Assembly: GCA_963773275.1 (NCBI GenBank)
Contig: CAVZAH010000004.1
Coordinates: forward strand, 186,001 to 250,000
Source: JAXDMK01 sp963773275
GTDB lineage: Bacteria; Actinomycetota; Acidimicrobiia; Acidimicrobiales; AC-14
Direction: 5' to 3'
DNA length: 64,000 nucleotides
In this document: in pieces, positions 25,488-32,735 of the stretch
Numbering within the stretch: position 1 is the first letter of the stretch
Layout of the letters: each line of letters opens with the position of its first letter
Notes under the pieces: generated by a model
Databases searched by the model: none
The model's input: the letters and a program-made list of their open reading frames with translations, nothing else
Told to the model about the DNA's origin: nothing
Made by a program: the position numbers and the translations under genes

Positions 25488-28286
25488 CTACGGGGCCCCT
25501 GTTTCCGGGTTGTGATCCGGGTGTTTCGACTCCATGTTGTCCTCTTTCGGGTTGTCCTTTCTCGGGTTGTCCTTTCTTGGGCCGGATCGGAGGCGGCGGC
25601 GGGAACCCGAGACGCCGTCGACCAGGGCGTTGCGGATGGCATCCTCCCCCTCGGGGGTGAGCTTGGCGCCGACCCGGTCGGTGAGCTCGAAGCGGTCCCA
25701 GGCCTGACCGCCGGCGGTGGTCACCGCCGCGGTGTGGACGTCGGCTCCCGCCGCGGCCAGGGCCACGGCCAGCGAGTGGAGGAGCCCGGGGCGGTCCGGG
25801 GCCCGGACCTCGCACAGCGTGTACCAGGGGGACGCCTCGCTCTCGAACGTCACGACCGCGTCGGGTACGGGGGCCATCGACTGGGGCCGGCCGAAGCAGG
25901 CGTCGAGCGACAGCTCCAGGTCGTCGACGCGAGGGGCGCTGGGTGCGGTCACCAGGAACGACTCCAGGGCGGCGCCGTCGGGCCAGGTGGCGAGGGCGGC
26001 GTTGACCACGTCGAGGCCCGACATGGCCAGCACGCCGGTGACGAGCGCCAGCAGTCCCTGCTGGTCACGGCTGGCGACATCCACCCGCCACGACCCGCCG
26101 GATCCGGCCGCCGGGGTGCCGACGGAACCGGGCGGGAGGGGGGTGCCGGCGGTGGTGACCTGCACCCGCACCCGGCCCCGGGGCGGGATCGGGTCGAGGA
26201 GGGCGACGGCGCGCGCGATGTCGTCCGACTCCTGGGCCAACACGAAGCGGACGGGGGCGGCGGCGATCCGGGTGGCGGCCCGGTGCCGCTCCCCCACGAT
26301 CGCGGCGGCCTCCGCCCGACGCCGCTGGAGGAGGTTGCGGGCCTCGGTGCCGGTGAGCTCGGCCCGGGCCAGGGTGGCGAGGATCATGGCGTGGAGGTCG
26401 GCCAGCCGGTGGCGGTGAGCCGGCTCGAGCTCGCCCAGGGCCAGGCTCAGCACGTACAGGGCCCGGGCCCGCTCCGGGCTGTCCAGGTGGACGGCGAGGG
26501 GCAGCACCGCCTCCTCCCGCAAACGATCGGGACGGGCCGACGCCGCCCGCAGCAGGCCGCTGTCCCCCACCAGCAGGGCGAGCTCCTGCTCGGCGTCGGC
26601 CTCCAGGCCGAGGCGTTGCGCCAGCCGCCGGGCGGCGTCCACCGGCGACTCGCCGTCGCCCGCGCTCTCCAGCACCAGCGCCGCCAGGAGGAGGGTCTGG
26701 GGCTGGTCGAGGCCCGAGGGGCGGGCGGCCATCTCCTCCCGCACCTGCTCGACCAACGACCAGCGCAGGCTGTGGTCGGGGTCGAGCTCGGCCCGGTCGG
26801 CCCGCCGGCGGCGGAACGTCTCCGCCAGTTCGGGCAAGGCCCGGTCGAGCACGCCGGAGACCTCGAGGAACCGCCAGCTGCGGACGTCGCCCTCCCGCAG
26901 CACCTGGAAGAGCAACGAGGTGGCGGGCTCGTCCCACTCCAGAGGGGCGTCGCCCGGCGATCCCAGCCAGTCGAGCAGGCCTGTGCCCGGGCGGTGGTCG
27001 GCGACGAGGAGCGCCGCCTGCAGCGCCAGGTCGAGGGCGAGGTGGTCGCCGGGCAGGGCCGCCAGGTCGACCACCCCGTCGGTCACGACCAGCCAGCCGC
27101 CCTCGGGAGCCTTGCCCGCGGGCTGCACCCGGCGGCCGGCACGCACCTGCTCGACCCGCCGGCGCAGCAGGGGCGGGGCGGCCACCGTGGTGGCCAACAC
27201 GACCAGCAGGAGGGCGGCGTAGCCGTCGTCGCCCAGGATTCCCTCGGTGAGGCCCAGCCCGGCGAAGATCAGCCCCACCTCACCCCGGGGCAGCATGCCG
27301 AGGCCGATCAACCGCTTGTCGCCGGGCGAGCCCAGGGCGCCCACCGGCGAGAGCAGCTTGCCGACGACGGCGGCCGCCAGCAGGACGGCGGCCAGGCCCA
27401 GCACCTTGGCCGATGCGAACTGCCCGACGTCGACGTCGAGGCCGATCTGGACGAAGAACACGGGCACCAGGAGGTGCCCCACCGGCGTGATCTCGCGCCG
27501 GATCCGATCGGCCTGGTCGCTGCGGGCCAGCGACAGGCCGGCCACGATGGCTCCGACGATGGGCGCCAGCCGGGCCCGCCGGGCCAGCTCGGCGTAGGCG
27601 AGGGCGAAGGCGAAGGCCACCGCCACCAGCGCACCGGCCGACCGTGAGCGGTGGTGGACGGCGTGGACCAGCGGCGGCGCCAGCCGGACCCCGACGAAGG
27701 CGCTCCCGGCGAGGAAGGCCACGGCCAGGGCGATCACGCCCAGCACGGCCGGCAGCGACACCGAACCGTCGACGGCGATGCGTACGACCACGGTGAGGAG
27801 CACCAGGCCCATCACGTCGTCGACCACGGCCGCGCCCAGGACGGTGCGGGCTTCGCTCGTGGCGAGCGCCCGCATGTCGCCGAACACCCGGGCCGTGATC
27901 CCGATGCTGGTGGCGGTGAGGGCCGCGCCGATGAACAGGGCGGCATCGGCGTCCTGGCCGAGGGCCAGGGCGGCCGCCCACCCGAGGGCGAAGGGGGCGA
28001 CCACCCCGATGACGGCCACCAGGAACGACGCCCGTCCCACGGCCCGCAGCTCGGTCAGGTCCATCTGCAACCCGACCTCCAGCAAAAGGACGATGACGCC
28101 GATCTCGGCCAGGACCCGCAGGACGTCGCCCCCGCCGACCAGGTCGAAGACCGACGGCCCGATCAGGACGCCGGCCGTGATCTCCCCGACGACGGCGGGA
28201 AGCCGGATCCGCTCCGCCACCTCGGCCGCCACCCGGGCCGCCACGAGCACCACCAGGATGTCGAGCAGGACGTCCCCGACGTTCAT
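25488..28286 (-). CDS. CPA2 cation/proton antiporter fused to a degenerate GlnD-like module and two ACT domains
   Basis: A 932-residue fusion. Residues ~1-390 are a CPA2 Na+(K+)/H+ exchanger with about 12 membrane segments (RLPAVVGEITAGVLIGPS; SIGITARVF; LGAAVVDDVMGLVLL with the DD pair; LLPRGEVGLIFA). Residues ~395-690 resemble the part of PII uridylyltransferase GlnD after its nucleotidyltransferase domain: a FLEVSGVLDRALPEL helix, and a QPQTLLLAALVLES segment where GlnD has LLHD, so the HD metal motif is lost. Two ACT domains follow (~730-800, ~820-890; the second has RAPDRPGLLHSLAVALAAAGAD). The last 30 residues contain KDNP repeats encoded by a 15-bp tandem repeat. The likely reading is a transporter gated by a small-molecule-binding ACT pair. 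Confidence 0.88.
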   Translation of the reverse strand: MNVGDVLLDILVVLVAARVAAEVAERIRLPAVVGEITAGVLIGPSVFDLVGGGDVLRVLAEIGVIVLLLEVGLQMDLTELRAVGRASFLVAVIGVVAPFALGWAAALALGQDADAALFIGAALTATSIGITARVFGDMRALATSEARTVLGAAVVDDVMGLVLLTVVVRIAVDGSVSLPAVLGVIALAVAFLAGSAFVGVRLAPPLVHAVHHRSRSAGALVAVAFAFALAYAELARRARLAPIVGAIVAGLSLARSDQADRIRREITPVGHLLVPVFFVQIGLDVDVGQFASAKVLGLAAVLLAAAVVGKLLSPVGALGSPGDKRLIGLGMLPRGEVGLIFAGLGLTEGILGDDGYAALLLVVLATTVAAPPLLRRRVEQVRAGRRVQPAGKAPEGGWLVVTDGVVDLAALPGDHLALDLALQAALLVADHRPGTGLLDWLGSPGDAPLEWDEPATSLLFQVLREGDVRSWRFLEVSGVLDRALPELAETFRRRRADRAELDPDHSLRWSLVEQVREEMAARPSGLDQPQTLLLAALVLESAGDGESPVDAARRLAQRLGLEADAEQELALLVGDSGLLRAASARPDRLREEAVLPLAVHLDSPERARALYVLSLALGELEPAHRHRLADLHAMILATLARAELTGTEARNLLQRRRAEAAAIVGERHRAATRIAAAPVRFVLAQESDDIARAVALLDPIPPRGRVRVQVTTAGTPLPPGSVGTPAAGSGGSWRVDVASRDQQGLLALVTGVLAMSGLDVVNAALATWPDGAALESFLVTAPSAPRVDDLELSLDACFGRPQSMAPVPDAVVTFESEASPWYTLCEVRAPDRPGLLHSLAVALAAAGADVHTAAVTTAGGQAWDRFELTDRVGAKLTPEGEDAIRNALVDGVSGSRRRLRSGPRKDNPRKDNPKEDNMESKHPDHNPETGAP
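25536..25580. repeat. 15-bp tandem repeat, three copies, in the antiporter tail
   Basis: GTTGTCCTTTCTCGG and two near-identical neighbours, in frame within the antiporter gene, encode the C-terminal PRKDN/PKEDN repeats (minus strand). The sequence is richer in T than its surroundings. Confidence 0.9.
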
Positions 28287-28414
28287 GGCCCGACGTTCAC
28301 CGGCCCAGTCTGGCGGTTGGGCCGCGACCTACCGAAAGGCCGGCGGCGCCGGGGGGCCCGGTCGGGTGCGGGCGGGAGGGCGGGCCGGCGGTCAACCCCG
28401 TCCTCCGTCGCCGC

Positions 28415-28918
28415 TCACCCGCTCGGTTCGAGGGGGGCCGTCTCCAGGAGGTAGCCACGTGACCGCACGGTGCGGATGGCCAGGCCGAGTGGCCACAGCC
28501 GCCGCCGCAGGCGCAGGACGTGGACGTCGAGTGCGTTGCGGCCCGGGGCCCCCTCGGGCCACCCCGCCCGGACGAGGGCGTCGCGGCTGGCGACGGCGCC
28601 GAAGCGGGCGACGAGGGCGTCGGTGAGGCGGGCCTCGAGGGGCGGCAGGGCCACCCAGCGGCCGCCGAAGCGCAGCACGCCGTGGACGTCGAGCCCGGGT
28701 GCGTCGTGGCGGTGGGCCTGGCTGCGCAGGGTGAGGGCGTCGACCCGGGCCCGCACGTCGCCCTCGGTGGCGGGGACGCGGATCCAGTCCTCCAGGCAGT
28801 CGCACACCGGCGGCGGGTCCTGGCCGTCCTCCACGAGGAGGAGGCGGGGGTCTCCGGCGACGCTCAACCTCGCCCGCCGGGCGTCCTCGTCGGGCCACCG
28901 AAGGAGAGTCACGTCCAC
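28415..28918 (-). CDS. Orphan winged-helix (OmpR/PhoB-type) regulator without a normal receiver
   Basis: A 167-residue protein. The C-terminal ~90 residues form a Trans_reg_C winged helix (WVALPPLEARLTDALVARFG, then GRNALDVHVLRLRRRLWPLGLAIRTVRSRGYLLE). The N-terminal ~75 residues are too short for a receiver and lack the phosphoacceptor aspartate pattern; the segment RLLLVEDGQDPPP only loosely recalls one. It could respond through protein contacts or a ligand. It is 128 bp from the antiporter start on the same strand; no histidine kinase is adjacent. Confidence 0.75.
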   Translation of the reverse strand: MDVTLLRWPDEDARRARLSVAGDPRLLLVEDGQDPPPVCDCLEDWIRVPATEGDVRARVDALTLRSQAHRHDAPGLDVHGVLRFGGRWVALPPLEARLTDALVARFGAVASRDALVRAGWPEGAPGRNALDVHVLRLRRRLWPLGLAIRTVRSRGYLLETAPLEPSG

Positions 28919-29081
28919 CGTGGCGAAGGTAGGTGCCCCACATTGCGGCTGTGTTTCCCGACGATGAACCTCTGCGTTCCAGCTGTTCTCGTGGCCGGAC
29001 CGCCCGGCGGGAGGCTCGGGCCCCTGATCGACGCCGCCAGGCTCTCCTCGGGGCCGCTGACCGAATACTTGATGAGATAAG

Positions 29082-29109
29082 TTGAAATTGAGGCATCCGC
29101 CTCATTCAA
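29082..29109. promoter_or_regulatory. AT-rich imperfect dyad before the matrixin gene
   Basis: TTGAA-ATT-GAGGC-ATCC-GCCTC-A-TTCAA forms nested inverted repeats in an unusually A/T-rich stretch, 47 bp upstream of the matrixin start. The 237 bp between the divergent regulator and protease genes hold no coding sequence. It may be an operator or an RNA hairpin in the leader. Confidence 0.4.
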
Positions 29110-29155
29110 CACAAAAGTCTAAACTCTCCCCGGCCTCCGGCCGACCTAAACGTCC

Positions 29156-29806
29156 ATGAAGATCCGGACGGACACAAGCGCAGGTCGGTCGATCGCCCGG
29201 TGGGCCACGATCCTGGTCACCGCGGTGGCGCTGGTCGCGTGCCTCACGCCCAGCAGCGCCTCGGCCGACCACCAGACCAAGAACGGCGGCAGGCACTGGG
29301 GCCGGTACCGCTGGAACAACGCGGTGGCGTCCACCGAGCGGTTCTTCTGGCTGTTCGACCGCACCGGGAACCCGATGATGAGCCAGGCCATCCAGCAGTG
29401 GGTGCAGTCGTGGAACGGGCAGCGCAACCTCAACGTTCGCAGCGCCCCGGGCGTCTACTACCTCCAGGACAACACCAACGTCGGCAAGTGCGGCAACTAC
29501 AACATGACGGGCTACTCGTTCATCACCTTCTGCTCCGGCGACCCCGGCACCACCGGCATCACGTCCCTGACCTGGGTCGGCTCGCACTTCATCAACCCCT
29601 ACGTGATCGTCCGCCCCAACGGCCTCGACTACAACAAGATGTTCACCGCCATCACCCACGAGATGGGCCACGTGATGGGTCTCGGCCACCGCCCCGAGGT
29701 CGGGGTCACGATGCACGCCAACGCCAACTTCAACGGCCAGATCCACTGGTACGACCAGCACGACCTCGACGCCCTGAACGCCCTCTACGCCTACCACGCC
29801 GATTGA
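29156..29806 (+). CDS. Secreted matrixin-like zinc metalloprotease
   Basis: A 216-residue secreted protein. The signal peptide has basic KIRTDTSAGRSIARW, a hydrophobic core and a probable cleavage after SSASA (residue ~36). The catalytic site HEMGHVMGLGH is at residues 168-178, the metzincin HExxHxxGxxH motif. A methionine in GVTMHANAN fits the Met-turn, and DQHDLDALNALY at the end fits matrixin family members. There is no propeptide with a cysteine switch, so latency, if any, works differently. Two cysteines in the mature chain (KCGNY and FCSGD) may form a disulfide. Substrate unknown. It ends 32 bp before tRNA-Gly. Confidence 0.88.
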   Translation: MKIRTDTSAGRSIARWATILVTAVALVACLTPSSASADHQTKNGGRHWGRYRWNNAVASTERFFWLFDRTGNPMMSQAIQQWVQSWNGQRNLNVRSAPGVYYLQDNTNVGKCGNYNMTGYSFITFCSGDPGTTGITSLTWVGSHFINPYVIVRPNGLDYNKMFTAITHEMGHVMGLGHRPEVGVTMHANANFNGQIHWYDQHDLDALNALYAYHAD

Positions 29807-29838
29807 GCCGGTAGGGCAGGTAGTGTGAAACCCGCTTC

Positions 29839-29909
29839 GCGGGCGTAGTTCAGCGGCAGAACATCAGCTTCCCAAGCTGAGAACGCGGGTTCGATTCCCG
29901 TCGCCCGCT
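29839..29909 (+). tRNA. tRNA-Gly (anticodon CCC)
   Basis: A 71-nt cloverleaf: acceptor GCGGGCG with CGCCCGC, D arm TAGTTCAGCGGCAGAAC, anticodon arm TCAGC-TTCCCAA-GCTGA, T arm GGGTTCGATTCCC, discriminator T, no encoded CCA. tRNA 3' ends are frequent integration sites, and accessory genes begin immediately downstream. Confidence 0.95.
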
Positions 29910-30107
29910 CTCGATAAAACCCCAGGTCAGGGGCTATTTCCTGGCTCTGGCAGGGGCTCCGAAACGGGCTCCAAAAGCCGGCGTGACCTTGGCGTGACCT
30001 TAGGATTCCGGGCACGAGAGGGTCACGAGGGGTCGGGCCGGGCAACGCCGGCCGCTCCCAGGCAACGTTGAGTGCCCTCTTCTCCCCGGCTCCCGTACGA
30101 TGACGTT

Positions 30108-30341
30108 GTGCCATGTGAGGCCCTCCTCGACCGGATCGTCATCGACCCGCAGGTCTGCTTCGGCAAGCCGGTCGTGCGGGGCACGCGCATCTGGGTAGGC
30201 CTCGTGCTCGGCCTGCTCGCCGACGGCGCGACCACGGAGGGCGTCCTCGAGGAGTACCCCCAGCTGGTCACCGACGATGTGCACGCCTGCCTCGCCTACG
30301 GCGCCATGCTGGCCACGGCCCGCTTCGTCGACGTGGCGTGA
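30108..30341 (+). CDS. DUF433 protein (VapB-like antitoxin candidate)
   Basis: A 77-residue DUF433 protein: RIVIDPQVCFGKPVVRGTRIWVGLVLGLLADG followed by EEYPQLVTDDVHACLAYG. The fold is a small helix-turn-helix and members often precede DUF5615 or PIN-like genes as putative antitoxins. The GTG at 30108 starts next to the conserved core; a GTG 36 bp upstream is possible. It is first in line after tRNA-Gly and overlaps the DUF5615 gene by 4 bp (GTGA). Confidence 0.85.
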   Translation: MPCEALLDRIVIDPQVCFGKPVVRGTRIWVGLVLGLLADGATTEGVLEEYPQLVTDDVHACLAYGAMLATARFVDVA

Positions 30342-30616
30342 GGCTGAAGCTCGACGAGAACCTCGGCGCCACCTGGATCAACGGCCTCCGCGACCGGGGC
30401 CATGATGTCGACACAGTCTCCGACGAGGGGATGGGCGGCGCGTTCGACGCCGACGTGCTCGCGGCGGCCGCCGACGCGAACCGGGCCCTCGTCACACTCG
30501 ACCTCGACTTCTCCAACCCGTTCCGGTTCCCTCCGGAGGCGACGGCGGGGATCGTCGTACTGCGGGTCAGCGACCGCCCCGGCAGCAACGTCGATCTCTC
30601 GACGGCCGACGCGTGA
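30338..30616 (+). CDS. DUF5615 PIN-like protein, possibly shortened
   Basis: A 92-residue Mut7-C/PIN-like protein: LKLDENLGATWINGLRDRGHDVDTV with the first acidic pair, DADVLAAAADANRALVTLDLDFSN with the second, and GIVVLRVSDRPGS. Typical members run about 20 residues longer, so the stop after LSTADA may be a truncation. It is translationally coupled to the DUF433 gene, the usual antitoxin-toxin arrangement. RNase activity is expected from the family, not shown. Confidence 0.8.
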   Translation: MRLKLDENLGATWINGLRDRGHDVDTVSDEGMGGAFDADVLAAAADANRALVTLDLDFSNPFRFPPEATAGIVVLRVSDRPGSNVDLSTADA

Positions 30617-30632
30617 CGAGGTCGTAGCCATA

Positions 30633-31316
30633 GTGCCCACCATCAAGCGGATCGTCTGCCTTGCGAACTCGAGGAAACTGACCGGCCGCTGCATCGCGGG
30701 CCGAGAACTCGTTGATGGTCGCCCCGCTGGCTGGGTCAGGCCGGTGAGCGATCGTGAACATGAGGAGGTCAGCGAGCGGAAGCGTGAATACGCGAACGGC
30801 AAGGATCCCCGAGTGCTCGACGTGATCGACGTCCCTCTCCTCGAGCCGCGGCCAAAGACTTTCCAGAGCGAGAACTGGCTGCTTGACGCCGACTACTACT
30901 GGACGAAGGTTGGTCGCCTCGAACCAGTCGACCTGGCGGACCACGTCGACAACGACGGGCCACTTTGGCTGAACGCCAACTCAACGAGAGCCGGGCTCAA
31001 CGACAGGATCCCGGTCGATCACGCGAACGGGTTGACCGGGTCGCTCACTCTGGTCCACGTGCCGGCACTTCGGATCGCAGTCTTCAGTCCCGGTGCCGCC
31101 TTCGGCAATCCGAAGCGGCGAGTGCAGGCGAGGTTCGAACTCGGCGGCGATGAGTATTGGCTCCGGGTCACCGATCCCACCTACGAGCGTCGCTACTTGG
31201 CGCAGAACGACGGCGAGTTCGCCCTCGGGGACTGCTACCTCACCGTCAGCCTCGGCGAGCCCTACGACGGATACGTTTACGAGCTGGTGGCCGCGATCAT
31301 CGAAGGTACGAGGTAG
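30633..31316 (+). CDS. Dual-OB-domain protein of unknown function
   Basis: A 227-residue protein opening with KRIVCLANSRKLTGRCIAGRE and a GWVRPVSDREHEEVSE segment, the pattern I associate with dual-OB (DuOB) domain proteins. It is predominantly beta and ends in DPTYERRYLAQNDGEFALGDCYLTVSLGEP. I do not recognise an active site. OB folds usually bind nucleic acid or oligosaccharide. The GTG start follows DUF5615 by 16 bp. It leads a compact operon with two DUF488 genes (gap of 7 bp, then overlap of 4 bp). Lower GC and more varied codons than flanking genes suggest transfer. Confidence 0.72.
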   Translation: MPTIKRIVCLANSRKLTGRCIAGRELVDGRPAGWVRPVSDREHEEVSERKREYANGKDPRVLDVIDVPLLEPRPKTFQSENWLLDADYYWTKVGRLEPVDLADHVDNDGPLWLNANSTRAGLNDRIPVDHANGLTGSLTLVHVPALRIAVFSPGAAFGNPKRRVQARFELGGDEYWLRVTDPTYERRYLAQNDGEFALGDCYLTVSLGEPYDGYVYELVAAIIEGTR

Positions 31317-31323
31317 ACGAGCC

Positions 31324-31944
31324 GTGGAATCCTCGCGACGGATCTTCACCGTCGGGCACTCCAACCATCCGATCACCAGGTTCCTTGAACTGCTTCAACA
31401 GCACGGAGTGACCACGGTCGCTGACGTTCGCTCTGCGCCCTACAGCCGGTTCGCTCCCCAGTTCAGCCAGGAGCCGCTTCGCGAGGCACTCCGTATCGAA
31501 AGCATCAAGTACGTGTTCCTCGGACGAGAACTCGGGGCGAGGACATCGGACCCCTCCTGCTACGAGGACGGCAGAGTGCGGTACGACCGTCTCGCGCGCA
31601 CTGAATGCTTCCGCGTGGGCATTGATCGGCTGATGAACGGCAGTGACGTCGAGACCGTGGCGCTCCTCTGCACCGAGAAGGATCCACTCGACTGCCACCG
31701 GACACTCCTTGTCGCTCGAGCGCTGGTCGGGCGCGGACTTGCTGTCGACCACATCCTCGCCGACGGCTCTTTGGAGAGTTTCTTGCACTCGATGCTGCGC
31801 CTGCTCGACAAGACAAGTCAGCCACCACCCGACTTCTTCACCACCTTCGACGAGCGGATCGACAAGGCTCTGAAGGACCAGGACAATCGGATCGCGTACG
31901 TCGACAAGGAACTGGCGGCAGCGGCGGACGGAACGACGACGTGA
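31324..31944 (+). CDS. DUF488 family protein, copy 1
   Basis: A 206-residue DUF488 protein. It begins RIFTVGHSNHPITRFLELLQQHGVTTVADVRSAPYSRF, the family signature, and contains LGRELGARTSD and the cysteine motif LLCTEKDPLDCHR (C-x-E-x5-C-H-R). The biochemical role of DUF488 is not established. Compared with copy 2 it carries a ~50-residue C-terminal extension (PPPDFFTTFDERIDKALKDQ) that looks helical. GTG start; its stop overlaps copy 2 (GTGA). Confidence 0.85.
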   Translation: MESSRRIFTVGHSNHPITRFLELLQQHGVTTVADVRSAPYSRFAPQFSQEPLREALRIESIKYVFLGRELGARTSDPSCYEDGRVRYDRLARTECFRVGIDRLMNGSDVETVALLCTEKDPLDCHRTLLVARALVGRGLAVDHILADGSLESFLHSMLRLLDKTSQPPPDFFTTFDERIDKALKDQDNRIAYVDKELAAAADGTTT

Positions 31945-32387
31945 CCGTCTACACGATCGGCTTCACGAAGAAGAGCGCCGAGAAGTTCTTCGGGCTCCTG
32001 CGTGGGTCAGACACGAAGCGCTTGGTAGACGTCCGGCTGAACAACGTCTCCCAGTTGGCCGGGTTTGCCAAGAGAGACGACCTCAAGTTCTTCCTCCGCG
32101 AGATCTGTGGTGTCGACTACCTCCACCTCCCGCTCCTGGCACCCACGCAGGAGATGCTCGACGAGTATAAGAAGGGCGGAGGAGACTGGAACCTCTACGA
32201 GAAGCGTTTCCTCGACCTGATGGAGAGCCGCTCGATCGAGGACGAGGTATCCAGGGACGTAATCGAGGACGGCTGCCTGCTCTGCAGCGAGGACACGCCT
32301 CACCAGTGCCACCGCCGACTCGTCGCCGAGTACCTACGTGACCGTTGGAGCGGACTCTCGATCGAGCACCTACCTAACCCGAGTTGA
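31941..32387 (+). CDS. DUF488 family protein, copy 2
   Basis: A 148-residue DUF488 protein: VYTIGFTKKSAEKFFGLLRG, RLVDVRLNNVSQLAGFAKRDDLKFFL, and the same cysteine motif in a shorter form, LLCSEDTPHQCHRRLVAEYL. It differs enough from copy 1 to be an old paralogue, so the two probably have distinct roles or pair with each other. It closes the dual-OB/DUF488/DUF488 operon. Codon usage is less GC-biased than that of the housekeeping genes. Confidence 0.85.
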   Translation: MTVYTIGFTKKSAEKFFGLLRGSDTKRLVDVRLNNVSQLAGFAKRDDLKFFLREICGVDYLHLPLLAPTQEMLDEYKKGGGDWNLYEKRFLDLMESRSIEDEVSRDVIEDGCLLCSEDTPHQCHRRLVAEYLRDRWSGLSIEHLPNPS

Positions 32388-32499
32388 GTGCCACGGGGTG
32401 GCACGAACGGCCGCCGAGCGGTCGGGAGCGTCCGAACTCTGCGGCAAGGTGAGGACCGTGACACTGTCGTCTGGTCGCCTACCTGAACACGACTCCGTA

Positions 32500-32650
32500 C
32501 TACGACGGTCCCGATTGGGCGATGTCGGCCGCCTCGATGAGGCGGGAGATGGCGTCGGCGATCGACCGGTCGCGCTCCGGCGTGGCGTGGTAGGGGAGGG
32601 CAGCCTGAGCCGACGAGTGCCCGAGGCGTGCATGATCTCCTTCACACCGG
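32500..32650 (-). pseudogene. Tyrosine recombinase (integrase) C-terminal remnant
   Basis: In the minus strand the peptide HARLGHSSAQAALPYHATPE followed by RDRSIADAISRLIEAADIA matches the end of actinobacterial tyrosine integrases, where LGHSS holds the last catalytic histidine and the tyrosine is in AAL-Y-HAT. The expected upstream phrase VKEIM is present in another frame, so one base has been lost just before ARLGHSS. The rest of the gene is missing; a TrkA-N/RyR gene occupies the sequence upstream. The 348 bp between the DUF488 operon and that gene hold nothing else. Confidence 0.6.
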
Positions 32651-32735
32651 ACGGCGACCTCGATGCCGCTGGGACACTGGTCCGTGACCGACAGACTCAG
32701 CCTCGGCCCGTCCCGCGTCGTCGCCGGTGGCCGGA

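Noticed and set aside
29910..30107. Possible attL site with the tRNA-Gly 3' end duplicated downstream
   Set aside because: No second copy of GGGTTCGATTCCCGTCGCCCGC found up to 33 kb; the direct repeats GGCGTGACCTT seen here are too short to claim an attachment site.
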